The notes below the pieces were generated by a model. The model was not told where the DNA came from. It made no database searches and saw only the letters and a list, made by a program, of their open reading frames with translations. Positions 12,535 to 23,483 of a stretch of DNA of 64,000 nt are shown piece after piece (position 1 is the stretch's first letter; every line of letters starts with the position of its first letter). The DNA is taken from contig NC_041004.1 of assembly GCF_004193775.1 (NCBI RefSeq), positions 4,735,309 to 4,799,308 of the forward strand, read 5' to 3'. The position numbers were made by a program, and so were the translations under genes. The DNA is from Glycine soja (Eukaryota; Streptophyta; Magnoliopsida; Fabales; Fabaceae).

Positions 12535-13795
12535 TCGCCAAGTGTACCAAGTCACACAAGTAGTATAAAATGGTAAGACCAGGTATCGTATCCACAGGGA
12601 CTTTGACTATACTCAGAGTTTGTATAGGTCCAATTTTAAGCAATCAATGAACTAAAATTGATATTGGTCAAATAATGATACAGAATATAAAATTTGACAT
12701 AAATGAAGATAATTAAGTAAAACACATTAAAGAGATAGAGTACAAACACTCAGGGGGTGAGTTGTTGGTTGAAGTAGAATTATGAAGTGTGTTGAGACTC
12801 AACCTACCGAAACAACTCTTGATGGAAAATTAAATGTTTTTCACTATTTAATGTTATTTCATGTTCTTATGCTGAAAATAGATTACTCAAACCAAGATCC
12901 CTCGAGTGAATGGGCCTAACTCTATTTAAACATCGTCGCTCAACAAACTTATTCTAAACGAGTTACATTAAGATTACAACATAATAGAAACTAAATCATT
13001 GCACTCCGTCCCCAGATATACAGTTCTCTAGCCTGCTCTATCAAATTCTAAGGTTTTAAAGTACTTTCCAGTATTAAAAATCCTAACTATGCATACAAAT
13101 GGGTGATCAAGCCACAAGCATATAGAAATAAGTACAGATAGCAATGAACACATAAAAAAAAACATTAAATAGATAGTAAGAATCATTACATCAAGAGTGT
13201 TTGGTAGTTGAGCTTCCAACAATGAATGGTTTAGCCCCTCAATGTCATGAGAGACTTACTAATACAAAAAGAAAGCAAGAGGTATGGAAGAAAATGGAGG
13301 GAGGGGTCCCCAAGTGAATGAGTTTTCTCTCTTCTCTTGTGCCCTAGCTTCTCAATTTGGTCCCCCAAAAGAATTGCCTGATTTTCCCCCTTTTAAAACG
13401 CAGCGCAATCGTGTTTTGCGATATTTACCGTGCGTTAAGCTGGCATGTGCTCGTTAAACGCACGTGCAAAGTCCAGCTCGCATAAGTGACTGTGCGCTAA
13501 GTCGCCAGATGCGCACTAAGCCTAATCTCCATGTTGGCTCCTCGCGTTGAGCCGTTGTTGACGCGCATAGCGAGTTGCTCAATTTCTTCAACCATCTTCC
13601 AGGCTTCCCACTGTGTAATTCTACAAAAAAATACACTCCAAAACACTGTACATTAGATAACTTTAGCATTTATTGGACAAAAACTCAGAAGAAGCTAAAT
13701 TCCTAATATTCTAACACAAAAGAAGCAATAAAAGAGAGGAAAATTAGATAATTGCTATATGATTTAATACTAGACTAAGTTATATCAATGGCAAT
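12535..13795 (-). repeat. LTR of Tat-like gypsy element (left, 3' LTR)
   Basis: On the plus strand it begins TGTTCGCTCTTCG, and the sequence aligns with 16601-17882. Over 12590-12920 I count about 20 substitutions by eye against the right copy, nearly all transitions, so the insertion is not recent. The right boundary is blurred: similarity fades at ATATCAAT near 13790. Confidence 0.75.
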
Positions 13796-14970
13796 GTTCA
13801 AGATGTAACCAATCACAACAACTATGATAATTGCATACTTTTCAAACAATTTCAGCTTCCAACCCTCAATTTCACAATTGCCATGGTTTTCATGATGGAA
13901 TCATGCAAAGAATGCACTTAGAGATTGAAGTAGGTTAGCAAGTACGATAAGTATCACAGAAAGATCAACTATGTTTCACTCTCACAAGGCTAGTGTTTCT
14001 CTCAAGCACACAAGTGTTTCGGTTATTTGTATTTCATTTAAGTCGACTGAAGTTATAATCCCCAACTTTGCACATCATCTTATTCAATGCAATCACACAC
14101 ACGATATGGATCACTAAGGACTTTATTAAGCTTGTAACGTGGTCGAGTTAACAAGAAAATCATGGTTTTTCTTAGATTCAAACACTTAAGTTCTAGGAGA
14201 GCATTCACCCATTCCATGTCTACTTAAAGAACCACTTTTTCTTTGACCTCCCAACCTTTATTCACATGCCATAAATAACAGCACACAAAGGTATTTTTTT
14301 TTGTATGCATTTGCTTTCAGCTCATATTTCCATTTTTTTTACGATGATAGGTATTATAAAAGAATGTAGTTCTGATTCTCTGTGTGTCTGTTACTCATAT
14401 TCTTGGAACATAATTTACCCAAAACACTCCCCCAAATTTGGAACAAATTTATCTTGATCCATAATAATGCTCTCCTATAGCCTAAGATAGGGTGCACAAA
14501 GATAGCATTTACATTTAGCTCAGGGTTCAATGAAACATTCGTTCACACTTAGGCTCAAAAGGGTGCAAGTGATTCAATCATTCATTAGCATAGGTAGCTA
14601 TTTGGCTAAGTGGCTGAAATTAAAATAAACAAGAAGGCCTTGATCATATCCACATCATGTATGCACTCAATAGTTCAAGAATCATGCAAAATCAAGAAAA
14701 TGAAATTAGTCGTTCTCTGGCAATTAAGGTGCACGCAACTCACATGGTAATGTGAAACATTTAGTTTTTCATCCACAATTTCCTATCATGTAAGCTAAGC
14801 AACTCACTCACATGCATTTAATTCACAAAACCATCACTCAACAATAACGCGTGCTCACTCAAAAATTGAAAATTTCACAACATTAATCTTCATTATGCAA
14901 TGTCTCGGTCATGCAATCAATTCAAACAACATGCCAAAATAAAAGCACAAGAAATTTTGATTTTTTTTTG
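13796..14970. other. Non-coding 3' region of the Tat-like element
   Basis: No coding capacity seen. At 14427-14436 the minus strand has a purine-rich ATTTGGGGGAG run resembling a polypurine tract, but it lies about 630 bp from the recognised LTR. Confidence 0.4.
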
Positions 14971-15040
14971 GCTAAGCCTAAACTTGTGCGCTAAGCCCAA
15001 ACTTGCGCGCTAAGCCAAAACTTATGCGCTAAGCCTAAAC
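14971..15040. repeat. 19-bp minisatellite with GCTAAGCC core
   Basis: GCTAAGCC(T/C/A)AAACTTGTGC-like units begin at 14971, 14990, 15009 and 15028, an exact 19-bp period. The inverted form GGCTTAGCGAG recurs at about 15070-15240, and the same core is found in the LTRs. Confidence 0.85.
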
Positions 15041-15800
15041 AATTAAATTGCAACTCCAGAGATATTATTGGGCTTAGCGAGCCACATGGGGCTTAGCGAG
15101 TTTTGCAGAAGGAAATTTCCTGCAAAATCCGCTTAGCGAGAATGCATGACTCGCTTAGCGAGTGCCTGCGCACTTAGCCCAATTCGAGATATTACAAAAC
15201 AGAGACGTTTTTGGGCTTAGCAGGACATGCTGGCTTAGCCAGTTGCCCATTCACGCTGAGCTTGCACTTGCACACTGAGCGCACACTGCTGAGTGCATAG
15301 CACAATCAGACAACAACAAAAAAACATTTGTACTCAAATTAACTAACACAAATATTCACAAAGTCATAGGCATAACCAAAATCAACATAACATCAACACA
15401 TTAACACATAAACCAACTAACACAATTATTAAACAAGTCATAGAAAAAGAGAAGAAAAGGGTAGAAATCTTGGGTTACCTCCCAATAAGCTCTTCTTTAA
15501 TGTCACTAGCTTGATGGCCAAATGCGTTCAAGGTGGCATGAAGGTCACATAGAGAACATCTTCCTTTCATTTTTGCTTCTTAGCTAGAGACTCCATGAAA
15601 ATCATGTATCCCTGAAATTCCTTCAATATCATTGCAAGGGAAGTGTTGGTGATCAAGGAGAAAATGACACTTAAAGATTTATCACATTCTCTATGCCTTT
15701 CTTCCTTGTCAATCAATTGATGAGGAGTGGTATTGACTTGGAGAATATTTTCTTGTTAAAATTTTACTTGTGAGCACTCCTCCCATTGTTGTGCTCTCTC

Positions 15801-16298
15801 CTAATTTTTTTCTTCATCTTTTTCTCTTGAATCATGCTCTTCTACAAGGCTTTCCTCATAAGCTTCAACCTCTACAAAGTTTTCTTTACTTGTGGCCATA
15901 AATTTGGCCACTTCTTCTGCTAGCTTACCAACTTGAATTTCTAAACTTTTAAATGCTCGTTGAGTAGATTCAGTTGTTTCCTTGAATTGCTTCAACAAAT
16001 TATCCAGATTAGAACCTTTTTCTTCTTCATATTGATTGTAGGGTTGTAACTCTTGCTCCCACTGATAATTTTCCATGGAGTAGCTTTTGCCAACATGAAT
16101 TTCCTGATTTTACATTGAGTTTTGATTGGCTTTAGAGCTAGCATGGTATGTCATGAATTCTGTGAACACACCTTCAAGGTTAGGAGTTATTTCTTCTTCA
16201 TATTGATTGTAAGGGAGTAACTTCTATCCCTACCAAGAGTTATTCATGGAGTAGAGATAACAATTGTCATTACAATGCCCTCCTCCACAAAAATCACA
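15801..16298 (-). pseudogene. Gag remnant of the Tat-like element
   Basis: Gag packages the retroelement RNA. On the minus strand a zinc knuckle reads CDFCGGGHCNDNC at 16260-16298. Downstream a 91-codon open stretch (15801-16076) contains NLDNLLKQFKETTE and LEIQVGKLAEEVAKF. The order knuckle, then NLxxLLKQF, then LExQxGxLA is typical of Athila/Tat gag. The parts are in separate frames and the rest of gag and all of pol are missing. Residues after AKF are acidic (EEHDSREKDEE). Confidence 0.7.
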
Positions 16299-16573
16299 AT
16301 TTATCGGTGGTGAGTGACTGACCCTTGATTATGTGCTATCAAGATACTCAGTCCACCTCTTAAAAAGATCTTCCATCTTTAAAATGTCTTCCATGGATTA
16401 AGTTCTTCTGAGGTTCCACCCTGCAAGCATAGACTCTCAAGAAAAAAAAGTTTTTTTTTTAATGTAAGAGTGAATAAAGGAAAATAAAAATAGTTAAAAA
16501 TAAAAATAAAAGCTGAAAGATAAAATTGATTGCTTTAAAATTGAAGTATGCAAACAACCGAATACGAAGAACA

Positions 16574-16594
16574 AAGTCCCCGGCAATGGTGCCA
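16574..16594 (-). other. Probable primer-binding site of the Tat-like element
   Basis: Six bases inside the 5' LTR edge, the minus strand reads TGGCACCATTGCCGGGGACT, close to the TGGCGCCGTTGCCGGGGA-type site of many plant Tat/Athila elements. The priming tRNA is not asserted. Confidence 0.6.
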
Positions 16595-16600
16595 AAAACT

Positions 16601-17882
16601 TGTTCGCTCTTCGGCAAGTGTACCGAGTTGCACAAGTAGTATAAAACGGTAAGACCGAGTATCGCATCCACAGGGACTTTGACTGTACTCAGAGTTTGTA
16701 TATGTCCAATTTTAAGCAATCAATGAACTAAAATTAATATTGGTCAAATAATGATACAGAATATAAAATTTGACATAAATGAAGATAATTAAGCAAAGCA
16801 CATTAATGAGATGGAATACAAACACTCGGGGGGTGAGTTGTCGGTTGAAGTAGAATTACGGAGCGTGTTGAGACTCAACCTACCGAAACCACTCTTGATG
16901 GAACATTAAATGTTTTTCACTATTTAATGTTATTTCGTGTTCTTATGCAGAAAATAAATTACCCAAACCAAGATCCCTCGAGTGAATGAGCCTAACTCTA
17001 TTTAAACATCGTCCCTCAACAAACTTATTCTAAACGAGTTGCATTAAGATTACAGCATAATAGAAACTAAATCATTGCACTCCGTCCCTGAACATACAGT
17101 TTTCTAGCCTGCTCTATCAAGTTCTAAGGTTTTAAAGCACTTCCCAGTACTAAAAATCCTAACTATGCATACAAATGGATGATGAGGCCACAAGCATACA
17201 AAAATAAGTACAGATAGAAGCAATGAACACATAAAAACAACATTAAATAGATAGTAAGAATCATTACATCAAGAGTGTTTGATAGTTGAGCTCCCAATAA
17301 TGGGTGATTTAGCCTCTCATTGTCATGAGAGACTTACTAATACAAAAAGAAAGCAAGAGGTGTGGAAGAAAATGGAGGGAGAGGTCCCCAAGTGAATGGG
17401 TTTTCTCTCTTCTCTCGTGCCCTAGCTTCTCAATTTGGTCCCCCAAAAGAATTGCCTGATTTTTCCCCTCTTTCCCCTTTTAAAATGCAGCGCAATCGTG
17501 TTTTGTGATATTGACCGTGCGCTAAGCCGGCATGTGCTCGCTAAACGCACGTGCAAAGTCCAGCTGACATAAGTGACTATGCGCTAAGCCGCCAGATGCG
17601 CGTTAAGATGCTAGATGCGCGCTAAGCCTGACCTCCAAGTTGGCTCCTTGCGCTGAGTTGCTCAAGTTCTTCAACCATCTTCCAGGCTTCCCACTGTGTA
17701 ATTCTACAAAAAAATACACTCCAAAACACTGTAAATTAGATAACTTTAGCATTTATTGGACATAAACTTAGAAAAAGCTAAATTTCTAATGTTCTAACAC
17801 AAAAGAAGCAATAAGAGAGAAGAAAATTAGATAATTGCTATGTGATTTAAATATTTAAATTACATAAGCATATCAATTATCA
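16601..17882 (-). repeat. LTR of Tat-like gypsy element (right, 5' LTR)
   Basis: Begins TGTTCGCTC and ends ATTATCA on the plus strand, giving TG...CA ends. Just outside, the minus strand reads GATTTGGGGGAGTT, which looks like a polypurine tract. That is normally found beside a 3' LTR, not outside a 5' LTR. Confidence 0.8.
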
Positions 17883-20288
17883 AACTCCCCCAAATCTGAT
17901 CCAATATATAAAAAAATTATCTAATTCATTAAGAATAATAAAATTAGTTAGATTAGTTAATTTGTGATAAATTTTAATTTTATTTCAAGATTATTCATGG
18001 TTATTTCAAAAAAATAATTTTTTAATCAATGATTTTACTTTGTTTTGTTAATAGCTTAAGAAATACATTATTTTAATAGTAATCATTAGGGATAAGAAGA
18101 AAAACTAGTAATATAGTAATCGCATATTTCTTATGATTAGGATTAAAAATGTTATCTTTTATTTCTTATATATAAGGTCGAGTTAGTATTAACTTGTTTT
18201 TTACATCATTAGATTGTTTAAGATTAATAAAAGAAGTGAATTTGGTATTAAGTAATTTAGTAATCATTCTTTAGAGATTTTTTAAAAAAGCTTAATCGGA
18301 TTTATGTTTGTTACTAGCTTAAAAAAATTAAAAGAAGCATATAAAGCTATTTAGATTCTAGATTTTTTCCAACTTTTAATTATTTTGAGAAGATAAAATA
18401 AACACCTGAAAAGCTAGAAAAAGTTATTATTTTCAAAAATAAGTTCCTCTTTTGCAAAACAAGTTGTAACAAATATACCTTTAATTTGAATTATTAATTA
18501 TTTTTTTAGTGGTACTCTAGCTGTCATATATGATTAAAAACACTACTTTTTTTTTTTATTTCATTGTATTCAACTTTAGTTCCCCTATTTGCAGTGAGTC
18601 TCATTTTATCTATTCACTCATACAAAACTCCCCTATTTTTTATTTGTTATTTGCAGTTACTTATACAAACAATTTCTTTATATCTCTATTAGAAATCATT
18701 TGCTCTAATTGTATTAGGTTGTTTAATTTTAAAAACCAATATAAACAATTTACATTAATGTTGCTCTAAGATCCACGTAGGAATGCCAAAATAAAATTCG
18801 TACATACATGTAAATCTCAAGTGAAATGTATAATAAATTAGATTAGATTTAGATAGTTCTTTTTTTTTAAAAAAAAGCAAAATATATCATTAATAGAATT
18901 AGATAGTTTAATGGACATTTATACATAAAGTATATAGATTTTTACCTACTGACTAGTGTTTGTAGCTGTACAATGCATGAAAGTTTTTATGTTGGACATA
19001 AGTTATAATAATTAGTTAAATTATAATTTATACTTTTTTGTAAATATTTTTAAAACAACTTTTGTCATCAAATATCTTCGATAGAAGTTACAGAAATAAT
19101 TCTTTAAATTTTTTTATGTACCTATAAATATTTAAGTATTTAAATTGACTACATATCTTTAAAACTGAAAAAATTAACTACTTTTCGTTGTGTAAAGTTT
19201 ATATTTTATTTTTTAGTTAACAATTATAAGCTTAAATATAATTTTTATTCTCTAAATTTGTTCCATATGTAATTTTAGTCTCTATTTTTATTTGTTCATT
19301 AGGTATCATATGCAATAAAATATTATATGACAGTTGAAAAAAAAATAGAATCTAAGATATAAGATTTTTTATGAAGGAGGTTAAAAAAATATTATTTTAT
19401 TGATATTTTTATAATATTCTTATTTCAACACAAACAAAAAGGAATAGGAATCAAACTCTAGGAAAAGACCCCTAGAGTACCTTTTCCATATTTAAATTTA
19501 TTTTGTTTCAAATTATCTATCTATTTTATGTTTAGTATGGAATCCAATTTTCTTGTATTTTACAATAGAAAAATATTTCTATAATAGAATTCTCTATTAT
19601 AGAAAAATGAAAAGTGAAAAATCATTTTAAAATAGAGATATTTGATTCTCTATTTTACTAAAATCATAATTTTAATATATTTTTTTGTTTAATTGAACCT
19701 TAGACCTAACATATTCATTTAAGGTATCATAAAAATGATCTAAATAATTAAAATGTAAGAAATAAAATAAATAAATGTAGGCAAATTTGATGATTGAACC
19801 AAAATTACATTTTTTTAAATAAGGAGACCAAATGATTCAACTTTAAAATAAGATGACGAAAATTACAAATTTAGAAAAATAGAAAACCAAAATTATTTTT
19901 AAATCAATACTATAATATTTTTGATTTATTTATTTTTATTATATATATTATAACTTTTCTTTCTTTTTAAAATATTAAATTGGAACAATTTCAACTAATT
20001 ATATAAAAAAATATTTATATAATAAAAAAATTGTTGTTTGCGTTTGAATTTTTAGTAAAAAAAATACATTTATAAGACTACCACGACCCTTCATCACTTC
20101 ATTTGAACAATTTCGACACCCATCAAATTGATAAGAAAAATTAACAATTATATATTGCTATAACAATAAAACTATAATGTTTCATAAAAAGTAATATTAT
20201 TATTTTTTTGTTAAATTTGTAATAAAAGAAATATTTGTATAGTAAAATATTTATTTATACTCGTATATATTACATTAAAATTGGAGAA

Positions 20289-20289
<1 letters not shown>
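17883..20289. other. AT-rich intergenic DNA
   Basis: No gene found. An open frame at 18530-18769 is low-complexity and hydrophobic by composition only. Confidence 0.6.

Positions 20290-20359
<70 letters not shown>
20290..20359. repeat. (AAT)n microsatellite
   Basis: An uninterrupted trinucleotide run of about 70 bp, around 23 units. Confidence 0.98.
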
Positions 20360-21369
20360 GTAACTTCGGTAAATTCTATCTCAACTGTAGTCACTCTTCA
20401 TCATGTACTAGTTAATTGTTAAAAAGAAATCTTATATCTATTATTTTTATTTAATTGACCAATTATTAATATTTCGACAGTATAAATATAAATTTATTAT
20501 TATTATTATGCGCTACACATAAAATCATACTATCAAAATCAATTATTCTTCTTCCAATACGTAATAATAAATGCTTAATTAAAACAAGCAGCCAAAAATC
20601 AGCTTAATTAAAACTAATTTTCTATTAAATGCCCCCACAAAATAATATCATTAAATAAAATTCAGCAAAAAAAGTCATTAAATAAATATAATATAAAATG
20701 AATAAAAAGAAAATATCTAAATTTTCCTTATTTTGGACGGAAAAAAATATACCAAAACTTATTTATTTTATTGTGCAAAAGATTAATTTGGTAGAGATGA
20801 GTAGTAAAGGAATCATACTTATGGTGTTGTGAAAATCGAATTCGTTAAGATATTTAGTTGATGGGTCAAACCGATAGATTATTCATTGAATCGGTTGAAT
20901 CTAATATATATTAAAAAATTAAAAATATATATAATCAAAAAAATTTGATTGATTAATTTATACTCAAAATTTAAAAATTATATTATCATGATAAATTATA
21001 TAATACTCCAAATAATAAATAAAGTTAACACTAATAAATAAATCATATTGTCATGACAAAATACCTAAATATATATAACTTTATTTCTAAATTCCAAACA
21101 TTAAGGTTAACATCATGTATTTATACTATACTTGTATTATATTTAACATGTTATATTTGTAGATTCTTAAAAAAAAATTTATAGTTGTAGATTCTTAAAA
21201 AAAAAGTTATAGTTGTAGATTAAGTTTAATAAAAAAATTGAAGAGATTAGGTTTAATAAATAAAAAATATAACTTATGCTAGATTTAATATACCATTCAT
21301 GGTCCACAAAATGAATGTGACAAGTGACATGACACTCTAATACACATGTCAATCCTTCATGTCAGCACT

Positions 21370-21735
21370 AATACAAGAACACGGATGTAAAGCCCTTGAC
21401 AGCTGAGCCAGATAGCCCACAGGTTATCTCTAATATCTCATTATTTGAATATTAATGATAATGTTGCAACTTCCGTAAGCGTACTCAAATATTTATAAGA
21501 TACACATTATCTATAAAGCATGACTAATCTACTAGCTATTATCTACAAGTTAGGAATTATTTATAAGGCATAGCTTATCTACTAGTTATTATCTACAAGC
21601 AAAGACCCGAAGCACACACTATAAATACCATGTTCTATCTTATCATTTTCATTTCATTTTTACCTAACTCATGTACTTATTTGAGTGCCGGAGTACTTTG
21701 TTTTACAGGTCTTTTCTATTGTTCTCCTAACAAAT
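21370..21735 (+). other. LTR-like segment with TATA and GCCGGAGTACTTT phrase
   Basis: Contains CACTATAAATACC (near 21618), then TTGAGTGCCGGAGTACTTTG and a TTCTCCTAACA end, a layout reminiscent of short plant gypsy/TRIM LTRs. I could not find matching target-site duplications or a partner LTR. Confidence 0.3.
21508..21600 (+). repeat. 50-bp tandem duplication
   Basis: CTACTAG(C/T)TATTATCTACAAG occurs at 21529-21549 and 21579-21599, exactly 50 bp apart, each preceded by a TATAA(A/G)GCAT stretch. Confidence 0.85.
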
Positions 21736-23010
21736 GATACTCACAGTCCAACATGCAAGATCACAAAACTCATCTTGGCCACATCCATCCTGACATAGGT
21801 TAACTCCATATTTTGGCAAGAACAATTAATAATGCTTAGTGGCTTAGTGGTATCTAATAAATATAGATGTGTTACTAATGGTCATGGTAGTTGGTTTGTA
21901 TCACAACACTTAGTTCTAATTTTGGTATTTTTCCTATATTTATTGCTTAATGCTTATTTCATTTGAGATTTGGAGTATTAAGTGACATAAAAGCTACAAT
22001 ACGTACAATGTGCATATATGAAAAGTAACTATGGGCAATGTGCATGTATCAGTATCAATTAGATGGAGGTATTGAATTACTAGGTCAGAAATTGACACTG
22101 TGAATCATCATTTAACTCACATGATCTGGTTTATATTAAAATAAATAAATAATTTTATTAACATATAACCTTGTACACTTAAGATTTAAAGTTTAATAAA
22201 TTTAACATATTTAGAAGCATAATTATGAATTTGTTTGAAATTGTAAACAAGCAACATTTTTTTTCTTCAAAATTTAGTATAAATAACCTTAAGTTAGAAT
22301 TTAAAATATATATCATTGTTTTACAATGAAAACACAATTTAATACATACAGAAATTAGGCAAGAAAAAAATAGAAAATGACTACAACTTTATCAACTCAA
22401 ATTCCAATATGCATTTATGTTTGGTAAAATAAGAAAGCAATATATAGTATGAGTAATGTTGTTCAAATATATAATTAAAAAACTAAAAAAAATACATGAC
22501 CTGCCTGCCAAGTCGACCGGGTCATTGAGCTACCAATTCGAGGTCGGATCACACTAAGTCAGGCAGGAACACTTGGATCACATGCATAACCAATCTAACA
22601 AATTCCTCAAATTAGTTGGGTGTCCAATTCTCGGGCCAATGGTTGACACGGCCAGTTTGAGTCGGATCTAATAACTATATTTTCACTTGAGAGAGTGAGA
22701 GGTCTTATCACATAAAACAATGCATTTTTAAAATTTAAAATTAACACCAAACTAAAAATCAATTAGTTTGAGTGAACGAATTAATGTTGATTTTGACTTA
22801 TTTAAATTTGGATTGATAGGTTTTACCGATTCATATGCACAAACAGTCTAAATACTCAATTAGATGGGTCATGTATCCGGTTCTCAGTCGATCAGTCGGT
22901 TCGATTTTAATAACACTGCTTACAGATATCCATAATTTTAAATTATTTAAATATTTTTATTCATATTTAAAATAGTTGGCCAACAAAGAGAAAGTCATTC
23001 AAAATATTTA

Positions 23011-23232
23011 GGGTAAGTAATCATTTTCGTCCCTAAGTCTGTAAAGCGCTCGCATATTCATTCCTAAAAGATGAAAATTTAAATTTTAGTCTCCAAAAGT
23101 GAAAAAAAGTGCAACAAATCTATCCATATGTCAACTTCCGTCCGTTACCGTAATAAAAGAATCTACGTGACACATTTAGGGATGGATTTGTCAGCATTCT
23201 ATATATTCAGGGACAAAAATGACTATTTACCC
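23011..23232 (+). mobile_element. MITE with GGGTAA...TTACCC inverted ends
   Basis: The left terminus reads GGGTAAGTAATCATTTTCGT then CCCT. The right terminus reads AGGGACAAAAATGACTATTT then ACCC, near-perfect inverted repeats of about 25 bp around a 220-bp non-coding body. Flanks AAATATTTA and AAATATAAT could be a decayed 9-bp target duplication, as for Mutator-like MITEs. A second, inverted copy is at 33460-33690. Confidence 0.75.
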
Positions 23233-23281
23233 GAAATATAATTTAATCTTCATTTTATTCTTTTTTAATCGTTGCAAGCAT

Positions 23282-23440
23282 AACTTTCTTACCTAACTTT
23301 GCCACTTATCGTTCCCACCTAACCCTCTTAACTAACTTTGCCACCTAACTCTCCCACCTAACCTTTCAATCTAACTCTCCTACCTAACTTTGCCGAGTGT
23401 CATCTCTCATCTAACCTTCCAATCTAACTCTCAGCCTATA
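23282..23440 (+). repeat. Imperfect CCACCTAACTTTGCC minisatellite
   Basis: Short phrases (C/T)CACCTAACT(T/C)T(G/C)CC and CAATCTAACTCTC repeat about eight times with changes. The array sits directly before the transposase remnant. Confidence 0.7.
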
Positions 23441-23483
23441 TATAATATCATCATTTGACAACAACGTATCACACACAATAACT

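Larger units (their letters stand above)
12535..17882 (-). mobile_element. Tat/Athila-like Ty3-gypsy retrotransposon, pol deleted
   Basis: Two direct copies of a roughly 1.27-kb sequence (12535-about 13795 and 16601-17882) flank about 2.8 kb. Read on the minus strand, the right copy is the 5' LTR, followed by a TGGCACCATTGCCGGGG primer-binding-like site, a gag zinc knuckle and gag coiled region, then a short sequence like the end of pol in this group (near 15480-15700), then non-coding 3' DNA. Protease, reverse transcriptase, RNase H and integrase are absent. No matching target-site duplication is visible at the outer ends. Confidence 0.75.
20825..22917. mobile_element. Possible TIR-bounded non-autonomous element
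   Basis: The left end reads GTTGTGAAAATCGAATTCG. The right end, reverse-complemented, reads GTGTTATTAAAATCGAACCG. Inner sequences with GGGTCA and GGTTCG phrases resemble the element at 32977-33418. No transposase is encoded. The interior holds a 50-bp tandem duplication and an LTR-like stretch. Ends and class are uncertain. Confidence 0.35.

Noticed and set aside
14971..15040. CRISPR-like regular repeat
   Set aside because: The 19-bp period has no unique spacers; it is a plant retroelement minisatellite.
18530..18769. 79-codon hydrophobic frame
   Set aside because: Composition is from T-rich DNA; no start context, splice sites or homology recognised.
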